Notes: generated by a model from the sequence alone, not told the origin. 64,000 bases of DNA from Rhodopseudomonas infernalis (GCF_022271405.1 NZ_JAJNAL010000018.1:39143-103142); one strand, 5' to 3'. Shown: positions 8,782-18,408, counted from the stretch's first letter. Numbers and translations: made by a program.

Positions 8782-9525
8782 ATGAACCGCCCCCGCTTGA
8801 TCCGCCCCGTTTGGCTCGGGCTCACCTCCGCGGCGGCTTTGCTGCTCGGCGTCACCGGCGTGCTCGCCCAGACCGAAACCAAGCCCGCCGACACGCCACC
8901 GGCCGCGGCAACGCCGGCTCCGGCGACGCCTTCTGTGCCGGCCCCGCCCGCAACGCCGGCCACACCAGCAGCGCCCGCCACGCCGCCGGCCGCAACCGAG
9001 ACGCCTGCAACGCCGCCGCCCGCCGCCCAGGCGCCGACCACGCCGCCCGCCAAGGTGCAAACCGCCGATCCGTTCGGCGAGGAGATCACGCTGGAGCCGA
9101 AGTCCGCGGTGATCATGAAGGGCAAGGCGAGCTGGGACAGCGCCTTCGAGGCGTTGATGGAGGCGTTCAAGGCGATCACCGCAACGCTGGACAAAGCCGG
9201 CCTCAAGCCCAACGGCAATCCGATGATCGTCTACACCTCGACAGACGACAACGGCTTCACCTTCCAGGCCGAGATGCCGGTGCCGGAAACGCCGAAGAAC
9301 CTGCCGAAGACGATGAGCATGGGCACCACGCCGGACGGCAAGGCGCTGAAGTTCGTCCACCGCGGTTCGTACGACAATATGGACAACACCTACGAGGCGA
9401 TCACCAACCACCTCGACGACAAGAAGATCGAGGCCAAGGACACCTTCGTGGAAGAGTACCTCACCGATCCGCTGACCACCGCGGAAGACAAACTGATCAT
9501 CAACGTTTATGTGCCGATGAAATGA
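8782..9525 (+). CDS. Secreted GyrI-like effector-binding domain protein
   Basis: 247 aa. A signal peptide ends near LAQ (about residue 30), followed by a long Pro/Ala/Thr linker (about 35-95). The remaining 150 residues fit a GyrI-like/AraC effector-binding domain ([43 protein letters not shown]). Such domains bind small hydrophobic ligands; a periplasmic version suggests ligand sensing or carriage in the envelope. GGGAGA lies eight bases before the ATG. Its stop overlaps the next start (ATGATG), so the pair forms an operon. Confidence 0.75.
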   Translation: MNRPRLIRPVWLGLTSAAALLLGVTGVLAQTETKPADTPPAAATPAPATPSVPAPPATPATPAAPATPPAATETPATPPPAAQAPTTPPAKVQTADPFGEEITLEPKSAVIMKGKASWDSAFEALMEAFKAITATLDKAGLKPNGNPMIVYTSTDDNGFTFQAEMPVPETPKNLPKTMSMGTTPDGKALKFVHRGSYDNMDNTYEAITNHLDDKKIEAKDTFVEEYLTDPLTTAEDKLIINVYVPMK

Positions 9526-10241
9526 TGCAACTTCGCTCTCTGCTCGCTGCCGTCGCCCTCTCCGTCGTCGCTGCCGCGCCGCTGCATGCGCAGCCGGCAC
9601 CGCCGCCGCCGCAACCGCAGCAGCCGGCCATCACGGTGGTCGGCGAGGCCCGCAAATCGGTCGCGCCGGACATCGCCCAGATCGAGGCCGGCGTCTCCAA
9701 TATGGCCAAGACCGCCCGCGGTGCCGCCGAGGCGAACAATCTGGCGATGGGCAAGGTGCTGCTCGAGCTGAAGAACGCCGGGCTCGACGGCAAGGACATC
9801 CAGACCTCGCGGCTGTCGATCCAGCCGCAATACGCCTCCTCCAACCGGCCCGGCCCCACCGAGATCAACGGTTATCTGGCCAGCAACATGGTGACCGTGC
9901 AGGTGCGCGACATCGCCCGGGTCGCCAACCTGATCGACACGCTGGTGCAGGCCGGCGCCAACGAGATCCGCGGCATCAGCTTCCGCGTCGCCGATCCGTC
10001 CAAGGTGCTGGACGACGTCCGCGCCGAGGCGGTCGCCGACGCCCGCCGCAAGGCCGAGATCTACGCCCGCGCCGCCGGCGTCACCCTCGGCGCGCCGGTG
10101 GTGATCACCGAGGACGCGCAGCCGGGCGTCGCGCCGATGCGCAAGATGGCGATGACGCAATCCGCCAGCGCCCCCATTGCGCCCGGCGAAGAAGCGCTGA
10201 GCGTCACCGTGCTGGTGAGCTGGGCGATCAAGACGCCGTAG
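9522..10241 (+). CDS. Periplasmic SIMPL-domain (DUF541) protein
   Basis: 239 aa. A signal peptide (LLAAVALSVVAAAPLHAQ) and short Pro/Gln linker precede the SIMPL fold: ITVVGEARKSVAPDIAQIEA, TARGAAEANNLAMGKVLLEL, then the IQTSRLSIQPQY strand and VRAEAVADARRKAEIYARAAG helix. SIMPL proteins are outer-envelope proteins linked to oxidative stress in E. coli (YggE) and to pore-like oligomers. The start overlaps the previous gene's stop by three bases. Confidence 0.85.
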   Translation: MMQLRSLLAAVALSVVAAAPLHAQPAPPPPQPQQPAITVVGEARKSVAPDIAQIEAGVSNMAKTARGAAEANNLAMGKVLLELKNAGLDGKDIQTSRLSIQPQYASSNRPGPTEINGYLASNMVTVQVRDIARVANLIDTLVQAGANEIRGISFRVADPSKVLDDVRAEAVADARRKAEIYARAAGVTLGAPVVITEDAQPGVAPMRKMAMTQSASAPIAPGEEALSVTVLVSWAIKTP

Positions 10242-10277
10242 CTGCGGCAGCTATTGATGACGGCGTAGCCCCAAGTC

Positions 10278-10394
10278 CGTCATTGCGAGCCAACGGGTCG
10301 GCGCAAAGCGCCGCCCGATGACAGGCTCCGCGAAGCAATCCATCTCCGTGCACGCGGCGTGGATTGCTTCGTCGCTTCGCTCCTCGCAATGACG
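10278..10394. repeat. Intergenic palindromic repeat, family C (long copy)
   Basis: CGTCATTGCGAG at the left matches CTCGCAATGACG at the right. GAAGCAATCCA and TGGATTGCTTC form the inner pair. It carries about 35 extra bases (CAACGGGTCGGCGCAAAGCG onward) compared with the copy at 3689. Confidence 0.85.
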
Positions 10395-10418
10395 GAGATT
10401 TGCCCCTTTGGGCGACCA

Positions 10419-11480
10419 TCAAATCTCGAACACCTGCCCGGGCTTCAGCACCTGGAAGCGCTCCCGCGGGACGCTGGCGGCATCGAGCGCCGCGGTCAGA
10501 TCCTGCTCCGGCGCGTCGATCGCCTCGTCGGTGAGCTGGAATGTGTAGTGGTGATTGGCGAGCGCCTGCTGCGCCCCGCAATCTGCTAGCGCCATTACGG
10601 CATCCGCCGGATTCATGTGCTGATCCTTCATGAACCAGCGCGGCTCGTAGGCGCCGATCGGCAGGATCGCCAGCCGCAGCGGCCCATGCTGAGCGCCCAC
10701 ATTCCGGAAGTGCTTGCCTTCGCCATAGCCGGAATCGCAGACCACATAGATATTGCCGGCCGGCGTCTCCAGAACGAAGCTCGCCCACAGCGCGCGGTTG
10801 CGATCGAACGCGCCGCGCGCGGTCCAGTGCCGGGTCGGGACCAGCGTCACCGCGACGCTGTCGCCGAGCACGACGCGGTCCTGCCAATCGTAGGCTTCGG
10901 CGCGGATAGCCTTATCGTGGCCTGTCATGGTGAGATCGTTGCCGAGCGGCGTGATCACCCGCGGCGCATGCGTCGCCGCAAGTCGCGACAGCGTCGCGAG
11001 ATCGAGGTGATCGTAATGGCCGTGCGACACCAGCACGATGTCGATCTTGGGCAGCTTGTCGAACGCGATGCCCGGATCGTTGTGACGCTTCGGCCCGGCG
11101 AAACTCACCGGCGACACCCGCTCGGACCACACCGGGTCGACCAGGATGTTGAGCCCGCCGGTCTGGATCAGCCAGCTCGCATGGCCGACATAAGACAGCC
11201 GCGCGGTGCCGCCTGTGACCCGCGGCGGCGGCGTATCGGCGAACGGACTCGGCACCCAATCGGCCCATCTGGACGGCTTGGTAGTTAACCGCCAGCGCAA
11301 CACGTCCAGCCAGCCCTTCGGCGGCACGCCGTCACGGTCGAAGAAGCGCTCACCGTCGAAATGATCGGTGATCGGGCCCTTATACGAGGTCATGCGGGAT
11401 ACCCAGAAAGAGGACAGGCCGGCGGTCGTAGCGAGGCCGGCGATGCTCGCCAGAAGGCGGCGGCGGGTGATCAACGTCAT
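10419..11480 (-). CDS. Metallo-beta-lactamase-fold hydrolase, NAPE-PLD-like, with Tat-type signal
   Basis: 353 aa. The start at 11480 gives an N-terminus with TRRRLLASIAGLATTAGL, a twin-arginine-like signal. SHGHYDHLD is the zinc-binding HxHxDH motif, preceded by SYVGHASWLIQTGGLNILVDPVW and followed by PTRHWTARG. These match the broad NAPE-PLD/UlaG-like lipid hydrolase group; the substrate is unknown. The start lies five bases from the stop of the PIN-domain gene on the same strand, so the three genes may be co-transcribed. Confidence 0.8.
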   Translation of the reverse strand: MTLITRRRLLASIAGLATTAGLSSFWVSRMTSYKGPITDHFDGERFFDRDGVPPKGWLDVLRWRLTTKPSRWADWVPSPFADTPPPRVTGGTARLSYVGHASWLIQTGGLNILVDPVWSERVSPVSFAGPKRHNDPGIAFDKLPKIDIVLVSHGHYDHLDLATLSRLAATHAPRVITPLGNDLTMTGHDKAIRAEAYDWQDRVVLGDSVAVTLVPTRHWTARGAFDRNRALWASFVLETPAGNIYVVCDSGYGEGKHFRNVGAQHGPLRLAILPIGAYEPRWFMKDQHMNPADAVMALADCGAQQALANHHYTFQLTDEAIDAPEQDLTAALDAASVPRERFQVLKPGQVFEI

Positions 11481-11484
11481 ACGC

Positions 11485-11895
11485 TCATGCGCCGACCAGC
11501 CCGACGCCTTCGGCCTCCGCGGCCCGGACAAGCGCCTTGTCGAGCGTCGCCAGCTCGATCCGCTCGCGCTGTGCGAGTTCGAGATAGGCGGCGTCGTAGA
11601 AGGTCAGGCGATGGCGCTGGGCCAGCTCGAACAGCGCGTTCGACGATGATGGAAGGCGATCAAATGTGATGGCCGCGCGATTGATGCGGTCCAACACGCG
11701 TTTGATCTGCTGATTGTCGATACGACCTCGCCTCGATCCGATCAATAAGGCGTTCCGGAGTTCAAACCAGAACAGCGCGGGTGCCACCGCGGTTGCACTG
11801 CCTTGGAGGCGTGCAAACGCGGCATCGGCGACGGACTCATCCTCATCGTCGAAATAATAGGCCGCCGCGACGGGGGCATCGAGCACGAAGCGCAT
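11485..11895 (-). CDS. VapC-like PIN-domain toxin ribonuclease
   Basis: 136 aa. It begins FVLDAPVAAAYYFDDEDESV with the first PIN acidic residue (LDAPVAAA in place of the usual VDASV). FWFELRNALL supplies the conserved Glu, and FYDAAYLELAQRERIELATLDKAL supplies the C-terminal Asp pair. PIN toxins cut RNA and are held by a paired antitoxin. The ATG follows the antitoxin stop with no gap. Confidence 0.83.
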   Translation of the reverse strand: MRFVLDAPVAAAYYFDDEDESVADAAFARLQGSATAVAPALFWFELRNALLIGSRRGRIDNQQIKRVLDRINRAAITFDRLPSSSNALFELAQRHRLTFYDAAYLELAQRERIELATLDKALVRAAEAEGVGLVGA

Positions 11896-12144
11896 TTAGA
11901 AGCGACGACCTTCGTCACGCCAAGCGATAATCTCTTCTGCGGTAGCTGGCCCAGACTTCTTGCGCAGCTCTTTCAGTTCTTCGATAGCTCGCCGGGCATC
12001 CGCCCGATTGCTTTCGTCAAACGGAGGTGCCAGCTCAACCGACCGCACCCCCTCACGGCTGATCGTAACCGTCTCGCCCCGCTCGACCTCGTCGAGCAGT
12101 TCCGCGATATTGGCGCGCGCATTCGCCAAACTGACGTGCTTCAT
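11896..12144 (-). CDS. Phd/VapB-type antitoxin
   Basis: 82 aa. The N-terminus MKHVSLANARANIAELLDEV and ERGETVTISREGV is the Phd/YefM DNA-binding fold. The C-terminal half (AIEELKELRKKSG, AEEIIAWRDEGRRF) is the toxin-wrapping tail ending in the usual Arg-Phe. It is immediately followed by the PIN toxin. Such antitoxins repress their own promoter, so the operator is expected just upstream, at about 12145-12200. Confidence 0.85.
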   Translation of the reverse strand: MKHVSLANARANIAELLDEVERGETVTISREGVRSVELAPPFDESNRADARRAIEELKELRKKSGPATAEEIIAWRDEGRRF

Positions 12145-12409
12145 ATGCCTCGCCCTCGTTAAGCACCGGATATATAGCAGCTTTTCGATTGCCCAACAGT
12201 CCCCGCCAAGACCTGAAGCGCCGCAATTCTTGACTTTCCGGCGTCGTCGCGTGTAGATGCCGGCGAAATCTCGGAAAGTTCTCTTTTCGATCCGCCGACC
12301 GGTCCTCGAGGCCGGAGGCCAACGTCCGACAGCGCGATGCGCCCTCGGGCGCCATAAGTGTTTGCTTCTGTAGGCCTTTCACCGAAGGGCCGTCGCTGGA
12401 ATTGGGCCG

Positions 12410-13954
12410 ATGTTCGACAATCTGTCGGAAAAGCTTGGTGGCATTCTCGATCGGCTGACCGGGCGCGGTGCGCTCAGCGAGGCCGATGTCGATGCGGCGA
12501 TGCGCGAGATCCGCCGCGCGCTGCTGGAAGCCGACGTCGCGCTCGAAGTGGTGCGCTCGTTCACCGACAAGGTCCGCGAGCAGGCGATCGGCGCCACCGT
12601 GGTCAAGTCGGTCAAGCCCGGCCAGATGGTGGTCAAGATCGTCAATGACGAGCTGATCGCCATGCTGGGCTCCGAAAGCCAGGCGATCGACCTCAACGCC
12701 GTGCCGCCGGTGCCGATCATGATGGTCGGCCTGCAGGGCTCCGGCAAGACCACCACCACCGCCAAGCTGGCGCGCCGCATGACCGAGCGCGACAAGCGCA
12801 AGGTGCTGATGGCGTCGCTCGACGTCTATCGCCCGGCCGCCATGGAGCAGCTCGCGGTGCTCGGCCGCGACCTCGAGATCGACACGCTGCCGATCGTCGC
12901 CGGCCAGAAGCCGCCGGATATCGCGCGCCGCGCGATGGAAGCCGGCAAGCTCGGCGGCTACGACGTTGTGCTGCTCGACACCGCCGGCCGCACCACGCTC
13001 GACGAAGACATGATGAGCGAGGCGGCCGAGATCAAAGCCGCCGCCAATCCGCACGAAGTGCTGCTGGTCGCGGACTCACTGACCGGTCAGGACGCCGTCA
13101 ACCTCGCCCGCGCGTTCGATCAGCGCGTCGGCCTCACCGGCATCGTGCTGACGCGAATCGACGGCGATGGCCGCGGCGGCGCCGCGCTGTCGATGCGCGC
13201 CGTCACCGGCAAGCCGATCAAGCTGATGGGCACCGGCGAAAAGACCGATGCGCTCGAAGACTTTCACCCCAGCCGTATCGCCGGCCGCATCCTCGGCATG
13301 GGCGATATCGTCTCGCTGGTCGAGAAAGCCGCCTCGACGCTCGACGCCGAGAAGGCCGCCGCCGTCGCCGAGAAGATGCGCAAGGGCAAGTTCGACTTGG
13401 CCGACATGCGCGAACAGCTGCTGCAGATGTCCAAGATGGGCGGCATCGGCGGGCTGATGGGGATGATGCCGGGCATCTCCAAGATGAAGAACCAGATCGC
13501 CGCCGCCGGCGTCGACGACAAGGTTCTGCTCCGCCAGGTCGCGATCATCGATTCGATGACCCGCGACGAGCGCAAGAACCCCGACATCCTCAAGGCCAGC
13601 CGTAAAAAGAGGATCGCCGCCGGCGCCGGCATCAAGGTCGAGGACGTCAACAAGCTGCTGAAAATGCACCGCAACATGGCCGACATGATGAAGGCCGTGG
13701 GCCGCGGCAAAGGCGGCCCGATGGCCGGCTTCGCCAAGGCGATGGGTTTTGGCGGCGGCATGCCGTCGGCCGACGAGATCAAGGCGATGCAGGAGAAGAT
13801 GAAGGGCGGCGAGATGCCCGGCGGCCTGCCCGAATTGCCGAAGGATCTGCCCGCCAGCCTGCGCGGCGGCCTGCCCAATCTGCCCGGCCTCACCGGCCTG
13901 CCCGGCAAGCCGACGCTGCCGGGCCTCGGCGGCCTGTTCGGGAAAAAGAAATGA
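12410..13954 (+). CDS. ffh: Signal recognition particle protein Ffh
   Basis: 514 aa. N domain (FDNLSEKLGGILDRLTGRG), G domain with P-loop GLQGSGKTTTTAKLA, DTAGR, TRIDGDGRGGAALS and GTGEKTDALEDF, then a Met-rich M domain with GGLMGMMPGISKMK and SRKKRIAAGAGIKVEDVNKL, which binds 4.5S RNA and signal sequences. It has a longer Gly/Pro/Leu-rich tail than E. coli Ffh. It pairs with FtsY at 4409. It heads the ffh-rpsP-rimM-trmD-rplS block; the 265 bases upstream show no gene. Confidence 0.97.
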   Translation: MFDNLSEKLGGILDRLTGRGALSEADVDAAMREIRRALLEADVALEVVRSFTDKVREQAIGATVVKSVKPGQMVVKIVNDELIAMLGSESQAIDLNAVPPVPIMMVGLQGSGKTTTTAKLARRMTERDKRKVLMASLDVYRPAAMEQLAVLGRDLEIDTLPIVAGQKPPDIARRAMEAGKLGGYDVVLLDTAGRTTLDEDMMSEAAEIKAAANPHEVLLVADSLTGQDAVNLARAFDQRVGLTGIVLTRIDGDGRGGAALSMRAVTGKPIKLMGTGEKTDALEDFHPSRIAGRILGMGDIVSLVEKAASTLDAEKAAAVAEKMRKGKFDLADMREQLLQMSKMGGIGGLMGMMPGISKMKNQIAAAGVDDKVLLRQVAIIDSMTRDERKNPDILKASRKKRIAAGAGIKVEDVNKLLKMHRNMADMMKAVGRGKGGPMAGFAKAMGFGGGMPSADEIKAMQEKMKGGEMPGGLPELPKDLPASLRGGLPNLPGLTGLPGKPTLPGLGGLFGKKK

Positions 13955-13979
13955 GTCGGCGAGCAATCACCTCTCTTTT

Positions 13980-14074
13980 GTCATTCCGGGGCGCCGCGCA
14001 GCGGCGAACCCGGAATCTCTCTCGCAGAACAGCTCGGGATTCCGGGTTCGCGCTACGCGCGCCCCGGAATGACG
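13980..14074. repeat. Intergenic palindromic repeat, family D
   Basis: GTCATTCCGGGGCGCCGCGC / GGCGAACCCGGAAT at the left pairs with ATTCCGGGTTCGCGCTACGC / GCGCCCCGGAATGAC at the right. It lies between ffh and rpsP. A related copy is at 21979-22095. Confidence 0.87.
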
Positions 14075-14122
14075 AACTAACTATTCACTGAAACACACCG
14101 AACCCCACCTCAGGAGAACTTC

Positions 14123-14455
14123 ATGTCCGTCGTCATCCGCCTCGCGCGCGCTGGTACCAAGAAGCGCCCGTTCTACCACGTCGTCGTCGCCGACTCGCGC
14201 TTCCCGCGCGACGGCCGCTTCATCGAGCGCCTCGGCTACTTCAACCCGCTGATGGCGAAGGACAACGAAGCCCGCCTCAAGCTCGACCTCGACAAGGTCA
14301 AGGACTGGCTCGCCAAGGGCGCGCAGCCGTCCGACCGCGTCGCCCGCTTCCTCGACGTCACCGGCGTCAAGAAGCGTGAAGCGCGCAACAACCCGGAAAA
14401 GGCCGTGCCGCGCAAGGAGCGCAAGGCCGCCGCCGAAGCCGCCGCCAAGAAGTAA
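14123..14455 (+). CDS. rpsP: 30S ribosomal protein S16
   Basis: 110 aa. The N-terminus [20 protein letters not shown] and [20 protein letters not shown] are diagnostic for bS16. The C-terminus has the Lys/Ala-rich tail ([10 protein letters not shown]) common in Rhizobiales. CAGGAG precedes the ATG. It is followed six bases later by rimM. Confidence 0.97.
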   Translation: MSVVIRLARAGTKKRPFYHVVVADSRFPRDGRFIERLGYFNPLMAKDNEARLKLDLDKVKDWLAKGAQPSDRVARFLDVTGVKKREARNNPEKAVPRKERKAAAEAAAKK

Positions 14456-14461
14456 GCGCCG

Positions 14462-15010
14462 GTGCCGTCCGGGCAGACCTCCGACGCCCGGCAAGTCTGC
14501 GTCGCCCGGATCGGTGCGCCGCACGGCGTGCGCGGTGCGGTGCGGCTGTGGAGCTTCACCGCCGATCCGTTCGCGGTGAACGACTACGGGCCGCTCGCCA
14601 CCAAGGACGGGGCGCGGTCGTTCGAGATCGCGACCGCGCGCGAGGCCAAGGACCATCTGGTGGTGACGCTGAAGGGCGTCACCACGCGCGACGAGGCCGA
14701 GCGCCTCAACGGCATCGAGCTCTACGTGCCGCGCGACGCGCTGCCGCCCACCGATGAAGATGAGTACTACCACGCTGATTTGATCGGCCTCGCCGCGGTC
14801 ACCACCGCCGGCGAGCCGCTCGGCCGTGTGGTGGCGCTGCATGATTTCGGCGCCGGCGACATCATCGAGATCGCGCCTCCCTCGGGCCCGACGCTGCTGC
14901 TGCCCTTCACCAACGCGGTGGTCCCGACCGTCGACCTCGCGGCCGGCCGGGTGATGATCGAACCGCCGGGCGAGATCGAAGGCGACACGCCGAACCATCC
15001 GGAGGCGTAG
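14462..15010 (+). CDS. rimM: Ribosome maturation factor RimM
   Basis: 182 aa, GTG start. The RimM N-domain motif is [20 protein letters not shown], and the PRC-barrel C-domain contains [20 protein letters not shown] and [20 protein letters not shown]. RimM assists assembly of the 30S head around S19. Only six bases separate it from rpsP. The ORF ends with a short acidic tail. Confidence 0.95.
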   Translation: MPSGQTSDARQVCVARIGAPHGVRGAVRLWSFTADPFAVNDYGPLATKDGARSFEIATAREAKDHLVVTLKGVTTRDEAERLNGIELYVPRDALPPTDEDEYYHADLIGLAAVTTAGEPLGRVVALHDFGAGDIIEIAPPSGPTLLLPFTNAVVPTVDLAAGRVMIEPPGEIEGDTPNHPEA

Positions 15011-15180
15011 CCTCACGCAATCCCGTGTCCCGGACGCGACGCACCACGCCGTGCTGCCTCGCAGATCCGGGACCCCGGTAGCTTGCTTCGCCGGCTCCAA
15101 AAAACGGGGCGCCGGATCTGCAGCGCATCACGCCTTCGGCGCGCTGCGCTTTGTCCGGGGCTCGGTGATGTAGTAATCGT

Positions 15181-15257
15181 CGTCATCGCCGGGCTTGACC
15201 CGGCGATCCATCCTCTTGCGAAGAAGATGGATGCCCGGATCAAGTCCGGGCATGACG
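15181..15257. repeat. Intergenic palindromic repeat, family B
   Basis: CGTCATCGCCGGGCTTGACC with CGGCGATCCAT pairs against ATGGATGCCCGGATCAAGTC and CGGGCATGACG. It lies in the 272-base rimM-trmD gap, which otherwise shows no gene. Confidence 0.85.
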
Positions 15258-15282
15258 TCTAAATTCGCTGCACGGCCTCCTC

Positions 15283-16029
15283 ATGACCTGGCGAGCCACT
15301 GTTCTGACCCTGTTTCCGGAGATGTTTCCCGGCCCGCTCGGCGTCAGCCTGGCGGGGCGGGCGCTGGCGTCCGAGGTCTGGGCGCTGGAGGCGCGCGACA
15401 TCCGTGACTCGGCCATGGACCGGCACCGCAGCGTCGACGACACCCCGGCCGGCGGCGGCCCCGGCATGGTGCTTCGCGCCGACGTTCTGGCGGCGGCGAT
15501 CGATGCGGCGGATGCGACGTCCGAGCGCCCCCGCCTGGTGATGAGCCCGCGCGGCCGGCCGCTGACCCAGGCGCGGGTCGCGGACCTCGCCGCCGGCCCC
15601 GGCCCGCTGATTGTCTGCGGCCGGTTCGAGGGCATCGACCAGCGGGTGATCGACGCCCGCCAGCTCGAGGAAGTTTCGATCGGCGACTATGTGCTGTCCG
15701 GCGGCGAGATCGCCGCGATGGCGCTGATCGACGCCTGCGTCCGGCTGCTGCCGGGCGTGATGGGCAAGCTGGAGTCCTCCACCGAGGAGAGCTTTTCGGC
15801 CGGTCTGCTGGAGTATCCGCAGTACACGCGGCCGCAATTGTTCGAGGACCGCCCGATCCCCGAGGTCCTGACGTCGGGCGACCACGCCAAGGTCGCGGCG
15901 TGGCGGCAGGCCGAGGCCGAAGCCCTGACCAGGGCCCGCCGGCCCGACCTCTGGGCGCTCCGGCCGGCGCAAATCACGGGTCCGAAAAGCGAATCGCGAA
16001 AATCACCAAAAAACAAGACGGACGGGTGA
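15283..16029 (+). CDS. trmD: tRNA (guanine-N1-)-methyltransferase
   Basis: 248 aa. SPOUT-class knot enzyme with [20 protein letters not shown] at the N-terminus, [17 protein letters not shown] and the SAM-binding trefoil [16 protein letters not shown], then [30 protein letters not shown] is the tRNA-binding C-domain motif. It makes m1G37 and prevents frameshifting at proline codons. Most bacteria co-transcribe it with rimM and rplS. Confidence 0.97.
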   Translation: MTWRATVLTLFPEMFPGPLGVSLAGRALASEVWALEARDIRDSAMDRHRSVDDTPAGGGPGMVLRADVLAAAIDAADATSERPRLVMSPRGRPLTQARVADLAAGPGPLIVCGRFEGIDQRVIDARQLEEVSIGDYVLSGGEIAAMALIDACVRLLPGVMGKLESSTEESFSAGLLEYPQYTRPQLFEDRPIPEVLTSGDHAKVAAWRQAEAEALTRARRPDLWALRPAQITGPKSESRKSPKNKTDG

Positions 16030-16142
16030 CAAACCCCCAGGATTGCCGTATAGCACCGGCAAATCCGTGCAATGGCAGGACAGTGGATCTTCGCGCAGCC
16101 CGCGCCGGGATGGTCGGGCGCGCCGCCGATGGAGAATTACCG

Positions 16143-16538
16143 ATGAACCTCATTCAGACGCTCGAAAAAGAGCAGTTCGACAAGCTGTCCGCCGGCAAGA
16201 CGATTCCGGAGTTCGGTCCCGGCGACACCGTGATCGTCAACGTGAAGGTCGTCGAAGGCGAGCGTTCGCGTGTGCAGGCCTATGAGGGCGTGTGCATCGG
16301 CCGCTCCGGCGGCGGCATCAACGAAAGCTTCACCGTGCGCAAGATTTCGTACGGCGAAGGCGTCGAGCGCGTATTCCCGCTGCTGTCCCCGATGATCGAC
16401 TCGATCAAGGTGGTGCGCCGCGGCAAGGTGCGTCGCGCCAAGCTGTATTACCTGCGCAACCTGCGTGGTAAGTCGGCCCGCATCGTCGAGAAGAAGCAGG
16501 ACCGCCCGGCCAAGGTCGCCGCTGGCGCCGCCGAGTAA
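16143..16538 (+). CDS. rplS: 50S ribosomal protein L19
   Basis: 131 aa. Start chosen at the ATG preceded by GGAGAA ([19 protein letters not shown]). [20 protein letters not shown] and [20 protein letters not shown] are hallmark bL19 segments, followed by [20 protein letters not shown] and a Lys/Arg tail. The longer upstream reading frame has no similarity to L19. A rho-independent terminator follows 25 bases after the stop. Confidence 0.97.
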   Translation: MNLIQTLEKEQFDKLSAGKTIPEFGPGDTVIVNVKVVEGERSRVQAYEGVCIGRSGGGINESFTVRKISYGEGVERVFPLLSPMIDSIKVVRRGKVRRAKLYYLRNLRGKSARIVEKKQDRPAKVAAGAAE

Positions 16539-16562
16539 TCAGCTTCGTCGACTGAAGTTTCG

Positions 16563-16591
16563 AAAGCGCGGCCTTCGGGTCGCGCTTTTTT
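16563..16591 (+). terminator. Intrinsic terminator after rplS
   Basis: Stem AAGCGCGGCC / GGTCGCGCTT with a TTCG tetraloop (one G-T pair), followed by six T. It ends the ribosomal operon. Confidence 0.9.
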
Positions 16592-16654
16592 GTTGCGCCT
16601 GCCGTGCTCCCCTGCGCGACCTCGGCACATTGTCGGCCGCGCTTGTCGTGCTAT

Positions 16655-16759
16655 ATGGATGGAATGTTTCCAGATTGCACCCGCATCGTCCTGGACGACC
16701 GCAGCCGCCTGCCGTGGCGGTTTTTCGGCCGGCTGACCACGGCCGCGCTGATTAGCTGA
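16655..16759 (+). CDS. Candidate 34-aa small ORF upstream of leuC
   Basis: ATG at 16655 (second in-frame ATG at 16664) to TGA at 16757-16759, 34 codons. It reads [20 protein letters not shown] and then [14 protein letters not shown]: a charged first half and a hydrophobic end. It sits 77 bases before leuC and after the rplS terminator, so it would be in the leuC leader. Leucine codons are scattered (four), not in a run, so a classic leader peptide is doubtful. No family is recognised and the ribosome-binding site is weak. Confidence 0.35.
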   Translation: MDGMFPDCTRIVLDDRSRLPWRFFGRLTTAALIS

Positions 16760-16836
16760 TCCGCCGGCGGCGCATCCGCGTCGCGCGATCGCCTCCCTTT
16801 TCGACGATTCAAAGATCCTTCCAAAGGACCGACACC

Positions 16837-18246
16837 ATGTCCGCTAAGCCCACCACGCTGTACGACAAGATCTGGAACGACCATCTGGTCCACGAGGCCG
16901 ACGACGGAACCTGCCTGCTCTACATCGATCGCCATCTGGTGCACGAAGTGACGTCGCCGCAGGCGTTCGAGGGGCTGCGCACCACCGGCCGCAAGGTCCA
17001 CGCGCCGGAGAAGACGCTGGCGGTGGTCGACCACAACGTGCCGACCAGCGACCGCTCCAAGCCCAATCCCGATCCGGAAAGCGCCGAGCAGATCGCCGCG
17101 CTGGCGGAGAACGCGCGTGACTTCGGCGTCACCTACTACAACGAATTCGACAAGCGGCAGGGCGTGGTGCACGTCATCGGCCCGGAGCAGGGCTTCACCC
17201 TGCCCGGCACCACCATCGTGTGCGGCGACAGCCACACCTCGACGCACGGCGCGTTTGGCGCTCTGGCGCACGGCATCGGCACCTCCGAGGTCGAGCATGT
17301 GCTGGCGACCCAGACGCTGATCCAGAAAAAGGCCAAGAACATGCGCGTGACCGTCGACGGCAAGCTGCCGGACGGCGTCACCGCCAAGGACATCATCCTG
17401 GCGATCATCGGCGAGATCGGCACCGCGGGCGGCACCGGCTACGTGCTGGAATACGCCGGCGACGCGATCCGCGCGCTGTCGATGGAAGGCCGCATGACGG
17501 TCTGCAACATGTCGATCGAAGGCGGTGCCCGCGCCGGCCTGATCGCGCCGGACCAGCAGGCCTACGACTTCCTCAAGGGCCGTCCGATGGCGCCGAAGGG
17601 CGAGCTGTGGGACGCGGCGGTCCGCTATTGGGACACCCTGCGCTCCGACGAGGGCGCGCATTTCGACCACGAGCTGCGGCTCGACGCCGCCAAGCTGCCG
17701 CCGATCGTGACCTGGGGCACCTCGCCCGAGGACGTCATCTCGATCACCGGCAAGGTGCCGAATCCGGCCGACATCGCCGACGAGGCCAAGCGGCTCTCCA
17801 AGGAGCGGGCGCTGGCCTATATGGGCCTGACGCCGGGCACCAAGATCACCGACATCAAGATCGACCGGATGTTTATCGGCTCCTGCACCAACGGCCGCAT
17901 CGAAGACCTGCGCGCCGCCGCCAAGGTGGCCGAGGGCAAGACCGTCAACGGCAACGTCAAGGCCATGATCGTGCCGGGCTCCGGTCTGGTGAAGGAGCAG
18001 GCCGAGGCCGAAGGGCTCGACAAGATCTTCATCAAGGCCGGCTTCGACTGGCGCGAGCCGGGCTGCTCGATGTGCCTGGCCATGAACCCGGACAAGCTGG
18101 CGCCGGAAGAGCGCTGCGCCTCGACCTCGAACCGCAACTTCGAAGGCCGCCAGGGCTTCAAGGGCCGCACCCATCTGGTGTCGCCCGCGATGGCCGCCGC
18201 GGCCGCAATCGCCGGCCACTTCGTCGATATCCGGGACTGGCACTAA
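16837..18246 (+). CDS. leuC: 3-isopropylmalate dehydratase large subunit
   Basis: 469 aa, full length. Aconitase-family motifs: [20 protein letters not shown], the substrate-binding [20 protein letters not shown], and [4Fe-4S] ligands at IGSCTNGR and GCSMCLAMN. With LeuD it isomerises 2- to 3-isopropylmalate in leucine synthesis in the cytosol. AAAGGA precedes the ATG. leuD is about 3 kb downstream rather than adjacent. Confidence 0.97.
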   Translation: MSAKPTTLYDKIWNDHLVHEADDGTCLLYIDRHLVHEVTSPQAFEGLRTTGRKVHAPEKTLAVVDHNVPTSDRSKPNPDPESAEQIAALAENARDFGVTYYNEFDKRQGVVHVIGPEQGFTLPGTTIVCGDSHTSTHGAFGALAHGIGTSEVEHVLATQTLIQKKAKNMRVTVDGKLPDGVTAKDIILAIIGEIGTAGGTGYVLEYAGDAIRALSMEGRMTVCNMSIEGGARAGLIAPDQQAYDFLKGRPMAPKGELWDAAVRYWDTLRSDEGAHFDHELRLDAAKLPPIVTWGTSPEDVISITGKVPNPADIADEAKRLSKERALAYMGLTPGTKITDIKIDRMFIGSCTNGRIEDLRAAAKVAEGKTVNGNVKAMIVPGSGLVKEQAEAEGLDKIFIKAGFDWREPGCSMCLAMNPDKLAPEERCASTSNRNFEGRQGFKGRTHLVSPAMAAAAAIAGHFVDIRDWH

Positions 18247-18269
18247 CTGCGCAGCGAATTCATCACCGT

Positions 18270-18344
18270 CGTCATTGCCGGGCTTGCCCCGGCAATCCAT
18301 CTTCCAAAGAAGAATGGACCGCCGGGTCAAGCCCGGCGGTGACG
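18270..18344. repeat. Intergenic palindromic repeat, family B
   Basis: CGTCATTGCCGGGCTTGCCC with CGGCAATCCAT pairs against ATGGACCGCCGGGTCAAGCC and CGGCGGTGACG. It lies immediately 3' of leuC. Confidence 0.85.
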
Positions 18345-18408
18345 ATCGGGGATTAGCCGATGCACGACTGGCGCCCGATCGGGCGCCTGTCTGCGTTTCG
18401 GCTGCGTC

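Noticed and set aside
12145..12409. Possible 4.5S (SRP) RNA gene just before ffh
   Set aside because: No GGAA-capped apical hairpin with the conserved internal loops could be found by reading the region.
16655..16759. Classic leucine attenuator leader
   Set aside because: Leucine codons are scattered instead of consecutive and no competing terminator hairpin is evident; kept only as a candidate small ORF.
16651..18330. A 559-codon minus-strand frame over leuC
   Set aside because: It mirrors the intact leuC gene, which has all iron-sulfur and substrate motifs; the frame has no recognisable domain.
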